DNA of 64,000 nucleotides from Drosophila pseudoobscura (Eukaryota > Arthropoda > Insecta > Diptera > Drosophilidae): positions 20,907,001 to 20,971,000 of the forward strand of contig NC_046681.1 of the NCBI RefSeq assembly GCF_009870125.1. Direction: 5' to 3'. The notes beneath the pieces were generated by a model. It did not search any database. It had not been told where the DNA came from and saw only the letters and a program-made list of their open reading frames with translations. The translations under genes were made by a program, and so were the position numbers. Shown here in pieces: positions 1-11,552 of the stretch; positions within the stretch are counted from its first letter, which is position 1, and the number at the start of each line of letters is the position of its first letter.

Positions 1-1089
1 CGCTATTTCTCTATTTGGGTGACTCGAAAACTGAAGCCAGAGGGGGAGACTAGCTTTGGTGAGTTAAGCTTTCGTTCCCTTACAGATCGACCGCTCTGGA
101 AATCCGTAGAACGCAGTCTGAAAATTTTGCACCCTGTATTCATACACTTTGGGTTCATTAATGAGTAAGTCACCTACACAAACGCACGCAAGCACACGGA
201 GTGGGGGAGATAAATTACATGAAAGGCAACAGCAATGTCAACGTCTGGTTTGGTGGTGGCCTTGAAGAGAGAACTTTTCATTTAGCACTGCGTGAGTGTG
301 AAAAACCACTTTTCCCCCTATAGAAAGTGCAATTGGAAGGGGGCCAAAGGCAGCCGAGAGAATGAGAGAAAGAGAGATGAGTAAAAACTAGGACAGCATA
401 GCAATTTCCTCTCCACACAGAATGTTACATAAGGCAACTCCTGTAAAGGTGAAATCTTTTGCAACAAAAATTGATGGAGCATGCATCGCGGAGAGTGTAG
501 AACTCGTTTAGCCACCACGTGGCGGGCTTAGTGGAGCTGGGAATCATGCATAAAAATTCCAAGAACTGATATTCTTTTTTGTCAAAGCGAAAGAGAGAGG
601 ACAAGCTGATGATCGGGCAACGTTCTCTCTCTCTCGCTCTACTGTTCATGTAATCGTCTCGCGCGCGAAGCTCTCTTTTTCAATGGCAAAATGTGACTTC
701 CAGGCTATTTTTAAAATTAATAAGTTATTGCTAACTTTTGCACTTGGAAAATTCTAACACAATTTTTCGTAACAAGCTCTCACACTTGTATAGAAATCCC
801 ACTCTCATATACACTCACAAGGACTAGTTTATGTAACCACCGAATCAACCCCCAAAAAAATGAAATTATTCGCTTGCGAATCGAATCTATTCAATTCGTT
901 TGTACAGCTGTAAATTATGCAAGAGCCATGCGGAAGTTACAAATTTTCCGTTATTATCTGTCTTGAGACCTTGTCATTGTATAGCGCTGGCTAATATTTA
1001 CGTCACTTTAATTTTTTATTAAAAACACCCACTACTTACATTGAACACAAACCGTTGCTGCGGACAGTTATTTTGCGAATGAATAGTCC

Positions 1090-1835
1090 GTGAATATTCG
1101 CGTTTCGATTCAATTCGATTGAATAAACTTAACCCACTCAACCCCCCTCTATTTAAAAATGTTAAAAACCTGAGTTAAGCCGCGGAAAAAACTGTTTGTG
1201 AATTATTCTCGTAGATTAATCCTTCCTTTTTCTCTACAATCAACATTTCCACTATGTATTTCACTTGAACTGCACTAAAATTGTTCAAGTTTCATAATTT
1301 TCGAGGAGTGGATTTTTCCACTGGTCTACAATGGGTTAATCGTTCTCTGCCCATGATCGAAAACCATATTCCTCGATTTTCATGTTCGGTTTACTATTAC
1401 TAGCTAGATAGCACATTTTGCTCTGACTACATAAATTTATCCCATTGATGAATATATTTTCTACAAAATAAGCAACTTTTAAGTACTTTTTTTTATTGTA
1501 TTCTGTTTAAAACAAGGTTTGAACAAAACAAGCCAACAAAAAACAGTGGAAACGTAAGTGAGTATGTGCGCTTCTATACCATATTTCGTAAATATAATTA
1601 TTAAAAACATTCATAATGCATATGTTTAGTGGCTTGTATATATATCTCGATCCCGATACATATTCTTGGTCATATTCAAAATATCGTTGTGAAAGCTTTA
1701 AAACAGAGACTGACTAGTTTCTGCATATCTTGGAGCCTCATATGACAAACATTCTATTAGTTCTATAATATCCATTTCTAGGGTATGCAGATCCGCGCCA
1801 TGTTGAGGGATATACTGTCCATCCATATACGATAC
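1090..1835. repeat. Dispersed repeat, copy A
   Basis: This stretch shares ordered blocks with three other places in the window (24.95-25.64 kb in the opposite orientation, 47.75-48.3 kb, 58.27-58.96 kb). Shared landmarks are a 'taacccac..aa..cccc' block near 1130, 'tgggttaat' near 1333, 'tattactagctagatag' near 1396, 'aaaaacagtgg' near 1541, 'agactgactagtttctgcatat' near 1709 (partly shown) and 'gatccgcgccatgttgaggga' near 1790. It has no coding potential that I can see. It lacks the TATACCG promoter-like end found in copies C and D. It is probably a non-autonomous mobile element; I cannot assign the family. Confidence 0.6.
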
Positions 1836-2090
1836 CATCTTCACTCGATACTTTTGCGCTAAGATGCTCACTGCTACAAAAATATCACACAGCCCTGTTA
1901 GCCGCGCATTTGAAATAAAATAGCTTCTGCTTATCTTTTTTTTACATTTTCTTGCAGTTTAATAAAACGTTTAACAATCATTTTTTTGTATATAGTATAA
2001 GTCTGTAAGTGTATGTTTTTTATCTGTGTGTATATTGTTAACATTACATCATAAGATTTAGGGCTGGTTGGGAACCATTTTCTCTGTATA

Positions 2091-2500
2091 CATATATCAT
2101 TATATCAGTGTAGTGTAGTGTAGAATCAGTTAATCAGCGTATACAATTTCTGATTCTGTGTGCTAATTCGGTAAGCCTATGATATTTGGACAGTTATTTT
2201 ATCTCAATGTATTATTTAAATGATGATATGTAAGGCGGTTTCACTTCTTGCGGAAACCATTTCCTCTCCATATATCATTATATCAGTGTAGTGTGGTGTA
2301 TAATTGAATCAGTTAATCAGCGTATAACATTTGTGTTGTGTTGTGATATTTGGACAGTTACTTTCATGTAGGGCGGGTTAACTAATAAAAGTAGGTGTGT
2401 ATACATTTATATTCTTGGCATTAACGTTTGTATTGTGTTGGTCAAATGAGCTACTTTTGACACAGGTGTGTATATATTTATATTCTTGGTATTAACGTAG
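2091..2500. repeat. Imperfect tandem duplication downstream of Cyt-c-d
   Basis: The block beginning 'catatatcattatatcag' at 2091 recurs at 2269, 178 bp later, with the following 'tcagttaatcagcgtata' and 'gatatttggacagtta' segments in the same order. A second short duplicated phrase ('gtgtgtata..tttatattcttgg.attaacgt') occurs at about 2394 and 2465. This lies in the presumed 3' UTR or downstream flank of Cyt-c-d. Nothing coding is visible. Confidence 0.65.
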
Positions 2501-2541
2501 GGATAGTGTTAGTGTATGTGTAGTTGTTGTTTCGAAATGTT

Positions 2542-2859
2542 TTACTTATTTTTTTTAAGGTATGCAATCAAATCGGCACGGTCTTCGGCCTTTTTGAGTC
2601 CTGCGAAAACCATCTTAGTGCCGGGTATGTATTTCTTTGGATCCTTGAGGTACTCGTCCAGCGTCGAATCGCTCCAAACAACGCCCTTCTTTTGATTAGC
2701 ATCTGTGTATTTGAAGCCCGGAGCAGAGCCGGATTTGCGTCCCACAATGCCGCTTAGATTGGGGCCAACCTTGTGCTTGCCCCCCGATTCGACGGTGTGG
2801 CACTGGGCGCACTTCTGCACAAAAATCTTCTTGCCGTTGTCTGCATCACCGCCCCCCAT
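2542..2859 (-). CDS. Cyt-c-d: Cytochrome c, testis-type paralogue (Cyt-c-d)
   Basis: This encodes a 105-residue class I cytochrome c, the soluble haem carrier between complexes III and IV in the mitochondrial intermembrane space. The haem-binding CAQCH is at residues 17-21 and the axial methionine at residue 83, inside the conserved [13 protein letters not shown] block. The N-terminus [17 protein letters not shown] and the lack of the somatic paralogue's MGVPAGD start match the D. melanogaster Cyt-c-d (DC3) type better than Cyt-c-p. In flies that paralogue supports caspase activation during spermatid individualisation (family knowledge). The coding part is a single exon. A good acceptor lies 9 nt before the ATG (exon begins at 2868), so there is a 5' UTR intron. 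The matching donor may be at 5316. No damage to the reading frame. Confidence 0.95.
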   Translation of the reverse strand: MGGGDADNGKKIFVQKCAQCHTVESGGKHKVGPNLSGIVGRKSGSAPGFKYTDANQKKGVVWSDSTLDEYLKDPKKYIPGTKMVFAGLKKAEDRADLIAYLKKNK

Positions 2860-2868
2860 CGTGGATCA

Positions 2869-5316
2869 CTACAAGAAAGAGAAAGTGGAAACGGTTTAGA
2901 GTGGTGTGGGTGGGGATGTCCTCTAAGCCCATGCCATCATTGCCTTCAGCGCACATGGCCCCCACTCAAGGACACTTCCGTTAATAAGTGAAAGGGTCTG
3001 TTCGGATGCGTGAAGCTGGGGGCATGCGTGGGCACATCACAAATATATACATATACATATGTATATATGTATGGACGTGTCCAACTGCAGTATATTGTCG
3101 TGACACAACCATTTGAAAGTCCAACCCACCAGAAAAAACCTTTTATCTAAGCCAAAATCTAGTGAAAACAAATTTTGTATGATTTATTTGATTGAAAATG
3201 CCAGTTGATGACAACTGCGAAAGAGAGAGAAACAGCGAGACAGCGACAGCGTCATCTGAAAAAGTGTTTTAGTATAAGGTGAGGTATTGCTAGAATTCGC
3301 TCTTACAATAATCGCCTATGTTAAGACTCGCTGAGAAAAGCCAGAGCATGAGCGTGAGTGCTTCACCTTAAAAAAATAAAAAACACTGGCAGCGGCACTG
3401 GCAGTGGACTGCGCTCTGACGCGCTCTCTTAGCTGCACAGGGGCTAGACGGAGACAGCTGCAAATGTACAAAGCGAAACGAAATTGGGTCAGGAGGAGCA
3501 GAGAAAGAAGACAACAAAAATGAATAAAAATTGATATTAAATGAAAAGCAAAGCAAAGAGCCACACACATGCACACAGCTCGAGAGCTAGGCGGCATTTC
3601 TAACGGGAAAAGTAAACGAAAGGTAATTCAATTAGCAGTGCAGCATCCCTCCTCTCCCCTCCCCACTCCACCCCATCGCAGCAGCTGCACATGTGCTTTG
3701 AACATTTCCTTTCAATTAAAACGCATTTTACGCATGTTCTTCATCTTCCTGGTCTCCCTCTCGATACAATGCGGTGGCAAAAACACATGCCTTTCAAAGA
3801 ATGGCAGGGTAACTTCGGCACTCCGAGGCGTTTGATACCCTTTCCCCCTTTTGACTTGACTTTCAAATGATTTTACATATTTTATCCCACAAAACATAAG
3901 CTTTGTGGTGTCGAAGGGGTTTCCTTCTTTTGCTTGCAAACAACTGGACACAATCACGGTTTTAAACAAGGGTATTAAAACAAAAGAAAGACAGTGGGAG
4001 CAAAAGTTGACTTACTCGGATATGATTAAGGCCCTGGCCAAACGATGCTGCTGAGGTAAAAGCATGAAAAGGCATGGAAGTACTTAAGACTCTTAGTAAA
4101 TGAGAGTGCGGATGTGATGTAGGAAGTACAAAATCATAACGGTAAGTGCTGCTGCTGCTGCTTCTGAGGCTATCCAGGCCCCTCGCACAGGTGTTTTACT
4201 CTACCCCGCCCCTCTCTCCATACCCATGACCTAACCTAATTTGCAATGGAACCATAAATTATACGCAGATACAAGTATCCTGGGTCCTGGCTCGACTGGC
4301 TACATTCCACCTCCCTTCTTTTCCTTCCTGACCCCTATAAATAAATGGCGCACAAAATTAAATTACGCTTGAACTGGCTGCAGTGTGAGCAGAATGAGAG
4401 AAGGAGAGGCTACGGGTGTATTGTTTTGCTAGATCTATTGCTGCGGAAGTCCATAAAAAGGTGCACGAGAGGTTGCTCAGGATTTGGGTCATTTTGCGGG
4501 ACTGCAAATGGGAAAGCAACCGGAATGCGGATTTTTCCAAGGGATATCCAAAGAGTGTGCGGGGGAGAAGGAATACTTAGAAATAATTTCCCGTTTCATC
4601 AAATAGTCATAACCTTCTCCCTCCCCATTCATTCCTGGTCAGCAGGTTACCAAGAACCAACTCTGTGGCTGTTGCGCAATTTGGCATGACTTTGATGTTA
4701 CCCCTACCACACACAAACACACACACTGCATTGCCTCAACTCCCCCCAGGCACTAATCCCCTACCAACCCCTTTCCCCACACAACCATTTCGGGTTTCCG
4801 TGGCCTGCATGGCAAAAACCCTACATTTCTTTTTGCTCTTTCGCTCTCTCACAGCATGTTTATATTACGCGCTTTTCGCTGCTGCTTCTTCTTGTGGGAG
4901 AGGGGCCTGCGGGGATGTTCTTTTCTAGAACGAGGTCGCTGACTGCCCTTCAACGTTGCCTGAGACATTGCTGTTCTTCGATGCCCCAAAAGTTACATAA
5001 GCCCCCCAACAGAAACAACAACTAGTTGGCTTTGCATTTTATGCTAGCACACAGAACGAACGAGCGAGAGAAGAGAGAATTGGAGATTGGGAGAGGAGAA
5101 TGGCAGAGAGCAAGCTGCAGCCCGGCAGCAAGTCAAAGCGTGAGAGCGCTGGCTGAGAGGCGAATGTGTGAATGAAAAATTGCTAAAAATGCTTCATTTC
5201 AGGCAATTTATAACTGTTTTTGCTCTGAGCAGCGCTGCACTCAGTGACGCCGCTGTCGCCGCTGCTTGAATGAATTTCAGAGAGCCAAATGCAGCGATAA
5301 GCAACAACAAACTTAC
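2869..5316 (-). other. Putative Cyt-c-d 5' UTR intron, non-coding
   Basis: I see no conserved protein here. The stretch holds AT dinucleotide runs near 3046-3075, purine-rich and GAGA-like tracts, and short open frames that look accidental. Confidence 0.4.
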
Positions 5317-5440
5317 CTGCTGGACTGCTCTCTCTCTCTCTCTCTGTCACGCTGCTTGTTGCTCGGCCGCCCACTGATGGCTGTCGGCTGTCGGCTGTCC
5401 CTGTTTCTGTTTCAGCTGCGCGACGCGTTGTCATTCACTC
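5317..5440 (-). promoter_or_regulatory. Probable 5' non-coding exon of Cyt-c-d and shared promoter
   Basis: On the minus strand a perfect CAG|GTAAGT donor ends an exon at 5317. The next good minus-strand acceptor before a coding exon is at 2869, just ahead of the Cyt-c-d ATG, which implies an intron of about 2.45 kb. A plus-strand exon with an ACG|GTAAGT donor ends at 5790. The interval between is therefore a candidate head-to-head promoter. The transcription start at about 5440 is a guess based on Inr-like TCATTC; it is not seen directly. Confidence 0.4.
5331..5346. repeat. (TC)n microsatellite
   Basis: A short CT run inside the proposed 5' exon of Cyt-c-d. GAGA-type tracts are common near fly promoters, so it could be functional or simply a microsatellite. 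Confidence 0.6.
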
Positions 5441-5790
5441 AGCAGAGCTCGCCGCGATTAGTTCTTTCGATTCCCTAACGGTTTTTGCAATCCGAAAAAT
5501 TACACTCCGAAGCTCGAAAATATTTTAATCGGAAAAATATAACTTTTGAAACAACAACTAGACGTTTGACGAATATTTTGTCTGGAACTGAAAATTTGTT
5601 TGAGGTCTATCCCCTGCAAAATATATTTGTGTACTGATTTCTGAGCTGTACTCGATTCTACGCAAATCTTATTTGGAAGCCCAAGCCCAAATTTAAAGTC
5701 AGAGCCTACGCATTCGACAAGAAAACAATCAAAACGCTACAAATAGGAAGCTGCCTTAACAAAAAGGGAGCTGTCAACTTGCATTTTACG
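5440..5790 (+). promoter_or_regulatory. Candidate first (non-coding) exon of a plus-strand gene
   Basis: A strong donor, ACG|GTAAGT, closes a stretch without a long open frame at 5790. The next strong terminal acceptor on the plus strand is at 16561, so this may be the leader exon of the small-protein gene there. The start coordinate is a guess. The link between the two exons is inference from splice-site strength only. Confidence 0.35.
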
Positions 5791-8700
5791 GTAAGTTTGC
5801 TGCTATCTTTGTTTCCAGTGTTGTATAACGTTGTGTGGGACCGTGTGTTTTTTCGTGTTGCGTGTGTCCTTGCGGGGGCTGCACGTGTCCTTGAAATTCG
5901 TCAAGTGGTTCGTTTTCTCTTTCTATCTCTATCCCTTTCTTTCTATTTCTTTTACGCATTTTACGTAATCACGAAAAAAAGTTGTATATTTTGTGTGTTT
6001 CCCACTCGAGCGTAAATCACGACTCGTTTTTCATTTGGTTTTATGGGGCCCCGCCACCCCTCCCCCTTCCATTAAGTTTTTTGTCGCATTTCCCTTAGAA
6101 GTTCCGATTTGAATGAGGGGCTTTTTCGACTTCCGCATTTTCTAGCTAAGCCCCGATTATCCCGTCCAGGGTCCTCTTACCTCTTATCGCAGAAGGACAT
6201 CGGGATGTGCAGGGGGGGCGCCTCAACATGAAAGGGAACTTGCAGACTTTTTTTCTTTTCATGGAAAATGTAGTGGGAAATTGATTTTCGTAGGAAAGAC
6301 GAAAAGTAGGTTATTACAATATTATTCTAAGGAAGTAGGAAAATGGCTTATTATTATTTATTATTATGTGCTGGAGGAAAAATAACACTCGTATGTCAAA
6401 AAAAGGAATATGTTAGTAAAGTTGGTTTTATAGGGAGAGATGGAGGATGATCTGCGGTTTTATGTGAGGTTCTAGATTGGCATTGATATGATATAATGAA
6501 AATTAATGTATGAATATATATATATATATGAATATATAAATTTCTTGTTGCGTTTTCTTGATGAATTTCTTATATATAAATACATATGTATATATATGTA
6601 TGTACTTAATCCATGAAAGTTTGAAATATTTCTTGGAAAATTTCTTTAGAATTTAATGAATTCTTTCAATATAAAACTTTGCCTTCCAGTTCGTTATCCT
6701 CTTGATTAAACACAATATTTGTTGCAAAAACTTTGAAAGAAACCATTTCTTCGCACTTACGTGAACAGAACGGAATGAAAAAGAAGAATTTTTGAAGAAA
6801 TTCCTTCTCTCTTTCTGCTTTATGGCCGTTGATTACTTTTGGCCCCACCACTCCTCATCCATCCGCCCACAAATAAGTTCACATGAAAAGTTTTCCAGGG
6901 CTTTCCCTGCACACTGCACCCCACAGGGCCAGTGCCAGTGCCAGTGCTCCATTTCAATTATGTCACTTCATCTGTATTCCGTGCACCAGATGAGAGGTAC
7001 CTTGCCCTTCCCTTCCCTTCGTTTCCCTTCCCTTGCTCTTCCCTCATTCTGGCACCACTTTATTAATCATTTTTGCCCTTTGTTTATCCGACTCGACTCT
7101 CTCGCGTGAGTCGCGCGGATTGTACATATTTGGGCCAATGAGCATTCTGTGGAATGGCCTTTTGTTATGGGCCGCATTTGGTTCACATGCTGCCATTGCC
7201 TTACAACCACCCCCTCAGCCACCCAGCATCCACATGAATTACAGCATAAATGTTGAGGAATTGTTATAATTTAATTAATTTGTTTTCTCTGCACGGCAGA
7301 GAGACATTCATAAAGCGATATAATTAATATTCATCAAGTGACTTTCTGTGAACGACTTAATGATAACGAGCCAGCAGCATTTAGGCCACAAATCGAACAT
7401 TTTTTCCATTAAATACATAACGTTTTAACAGCTGTTGGGGGGACAATCCCTAAAAAGAAGTGGCTTTTGTTCGTGCTAGCGTAGCTCCACTGTATGTACT
7501 TACCATATCATACGCCAGAGGAAAACCAAAACCGATTCCGATTTAGGTCAACTCCTCTGTTGGGGCATTCGTTTCTTATCATATCGTAAAGTACACTTGG
7601 CATCCCTCGACCGAAACTATTACCAACATATGGGGCAGACACACACTCCCCCACACACTCCCAATCAAAGTTTGTCGTTTGTATTATTACATTTATCACA
7701 CTACCCGGAAAAGAGGAGGAAATCAATATTTGCTCTTCAAATCCAAAAAAAAAAGCAGAAACGCATAATGAAAATAAAAAGAAAACCAAATAACAGACCA
7801 GATTAAATCGTTCAAACTTCAATTTTGTATGGGCAAGAGAGAGAGCGGCGGGGGATAAACTGATAAGAAATGCAAGCACTACCTAAATACTCCTTCCCGT
7901 CCCACCCCCATCTCCCCGCCTTCGTCGCCCATCTGTTTCCCCCTAAGTGCATTTTTATTAACGAAAAAAAAGAAGGAGGAGGAGGAGTAACAGTCGAAGT
8001 AAAAGTTGGAGTAAATGTAGAAGGAGAGCCACAAAAAGTAGACCACAAATATCATCAATGACAGCAACAAATTGCTGGATGCCATGCCCCCCTTCCCCCA
8101 CCCCTCACCGCTGGGAACAAGCATACTTATGTACTATTTCCCCACCTACGATAATGGTCTAAGCGGAACTGGATAGAGGAAAAGTAAGATAAGAAGAGAG
8201 AGATGTGTGTGTGTTTGGAAATGGAAAAGTTTCGTATTTATTTTTTGATTTTATGATGAATCATGAAACAGAAGACAAAGTTCTTGGGATTTGATCTATT
8301 GCCATATATGTATTTTTATAACCATAATTTATATTAAAACTTTGAAACCATAGAAGCAAGCTTTTCTAACACTATATATATAAGATAAGGTATTGAATTT
8401 CCTGAATTAAATAAAAATCGAAGCCAAAACCTAGCGAAAGAATATTTCTGAATGAGATAAATTTACTAAAAAGGCCAATAAATCCTTACCTCTTGCCAAT
8501 TCAAAGATAATGAGATAACTTTTCCTCGTTTATATTCAACTAAATTCAATTAACCAAAAACGCAATTACTCACAAAAACAAAAAACAAAAGGAAGAAGAG
8601 ATAGAACAGAACACCCAACAGAAATACCATCTACCAAAATGAGCCTTGTCACTCAAATCTCGATAAAAGTTCAACGTTGTTGAGTTATGGATGGAATGGA

Positions 8701-11530
8701 ATGGATATGGACAGGGATAAGAGGAGGCCTTTGACTGATTGAGATTAGCTGTGGAAATTAATGAGAAGGCATCCGTTTTGGGGCTTGAATGGGCTTACAA
8801 TAAGCCCCAAAAACACTTTTGCCAAAACAAAAAAAAAAGCCTGAAGGTCGAACCGACTCGAACGATGAGCGGCATAAATTATTTACAACAATTTACACAT
8901 TTAAGCCAAAGGAAAACAAAGGCGTGGTCGGAGCCTAGGCTCCCGGAAAAGCCAGGGTAGGAAAATTCAGTAAAAAAACTCCAAAAGCGTGTCAAATGGA
9001 AATTGAAAATGGTCAACGGGACAAACGAGAGGAAATTCACAAACTGACAGACAGACAGACAGGCAGGCAGAGGAGGGCCGGAAAGAAGGGAGTGTGGAAA
9101 TGCCGTGTCATGTCAATTAGATTTAATCGAAAATCGATACCCCATGATGCTTGAGCTTGCAGCGAAAGGTCACCGGAAAGGTTGATCCACAATATGCAAA
9201 ATATGTCGGTCAGGCGCTGACCGTACGCGTACCCGAGACGAGTCTTAGCGTGTGTGTGGTCTCTGAGAAACTACCGAGTCATCTCGGTTATCTTTCGAAG
9301 GCTCTTCAAGTACTCGTAAATGTTCTGAACTATGCAGTTGCCACGTCGGATAACCACTTGAGAAAAACCCCGTCAAGTGAGGAAAATCATTGGAAAAGCC
9401 CACATTTGATGGCGTACACAGCAGAAGGTTCCGAAAAGTAAGCAGAGACAGGCAACACAGTGGTTCAAAGGTCCAAGGAAACAGATTAAAGAAGGGCGGG
9501 GAAAAAATGTATGCCATTTTATGGTAAAATTTACTAAAGAGTTAAAAGAGAAAATTAGTAAAACTTTCGTGCTCCCTTGCTCATATTTCTCAGAAAAGTG
9601 CCGAATAAAGTGTCTAAGAATCTAAAACCAAATACATGGCGCGTGCATGACGGGCCACAATGCTGATGTAATCTTTTGATTTCTCTAAAAAGAATTTCAT
9701 TTGAATATTCGAAATTTCCAGCACATTTCACCAACGTGAAACCACTGTGCCCGTGATTTGAACATCAATTGAAATTTAATGTGTTATTTTCCTAACATTT
9801 GAAATTCATTTGTTTTTTATTTGTTTTAAATTTCATTCGATTTGTTTTATTGTTGTTGGTATTTTCTTCATTTGAATTTCATTTGGGTCTTAATTTTCGT
9901 TTACTTCATTAGTAATTCATTAATTTTGTTCGAGACCATTTTATGGGCCATCAAATGATGCCCAGAAAATTGTTCAGTGGCCTTCCCTCCATTAGCAAAG
10001 CGATCTATCGCACTCTCTCCCTCTCTCTCTCTCTTACACTATCGCTATCTCCCCCAATGTATCTTTCTTTTGCTCTTCAGTTTCTTCCGGCTTTATTTCG
10101 TTGCGGTTCAGAGAGAAGAGCTGAGAGCCGCATTTCTTATCAGGCTTGAAAACAAAAAGATTTTCCCATCATTATGTAAGAGGTTAAATCGACTATAAAA
10201 CCATGCTTGGCGTCCCCTCTGGCCCTCACTTCTGCCCCCTCCATCGCTAACGAGGCTGGCGGCCACAATGGCCTGCCTGGCCCTTTTTGGGTTTTAGCTA
10301 ATGAGCGAACGAGCAGCGATGACGACTCGCCGCTGACCGAGCAATTTCTTTTGGCCAACTTTGAACTTCGGATCTTCTTTTGTCGATATTCTTCAGGTTT
10401 ATTTCGTTGGCCTCATTTGGCTTATTGTTTATTGGCTTTTCGCCCCCCCTCTCCATCGCCCTTTCTTGTGGTCTTTCTTTCTCGGACTCCTGCTCTCCAG
10501 TGTTTATTATTGTTTACTTGGCATTTCATGCGCAATCATGATATAATATTTGCATTTGTATTGGCTTCGTGGCGTATGCGTAACATTCAATGCAAAAGAG
10601 CAGGAAATGGATAGTGGATATTGGATATTGGGGGAACAGAACAGTGCCGTGCCACGCCACTCATTTCTTCCTCTCTCTCTCCCTCTTGCATCGCACTTTG
10701 TCTGTAATTGCTTTGGGGCATGATTTGGTTGTGGATTTGTGCAGAGGAGAGGCGTGTGTCTGGAAATGGGAGGTTTTCCGCTTTTGGGTCAGTGGTTTCA
10801 GATTGAGGAAGGAATTTGGTTTGAGATTGCTGTGCGGGAGATTATAGTACGAACAGATGTGGCCCTGTGGCCCCAAAAAAGATCTTACAGCTCTAACCCA
10901 GCGGTGGTGCGTCCTTACATGATGCGGCACATTGATGGTCGACACGCACAAGTGAGTATGCCAGGGAATTGGGAAAACAACATACACTGCGTGTGCATGA
11001 TGCGACGCTCGCATGCTAGACTCGAGTACAGCTCATACTGATTTCTGACCCCACAACACACAAGTTTTAACCACATATATCCCAAACATCTAAGGTTTTC
11101 CCTTAGATTAAAACTACAGAAGCAATTTCAGCAAGGAATGTAAATTGTGGCGGACTTTTTGCTGGCTAAACTTTTCCACGAACAGCAGAATGATGGCTCA
11201 GACTCTGGTTTTTTGTTCGTGCTGCTCTTGCTATTACTTCTCTAACAATTTTCCATTTAAACGGAGTTGTCCCTGCTGTTTGCATCTCACTCCAGCTGCT
11301 CCCCATTGTCAATTATATTTGTCTTTCTCAGGCAGGCAGTGGCAGCGACAGCGGCAGCGGTGTTTGTTCTCTGTATCTCAAAGATGCATAGATACATGGG
11401 CTGCATGTACTACGGGGGGGTACCAGTACCATTCCATAGCTAACCCGCAACATGGGTATTTTTTTCTTTTTTGTTAATTTACATGACAACACGTTTCGAA
11501 AGTCAGTCAACACAGAGAGAAAGAGACAAA

Positions 11531-11552
11531 GAGAGAGAGAGAGAGAGAGAGA
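11531..11552. repeat. (GA)n microsatellite
   Basis: Eleven GA dinucleotides in a row, followed by GATA repeats. Confidence 0.9.
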
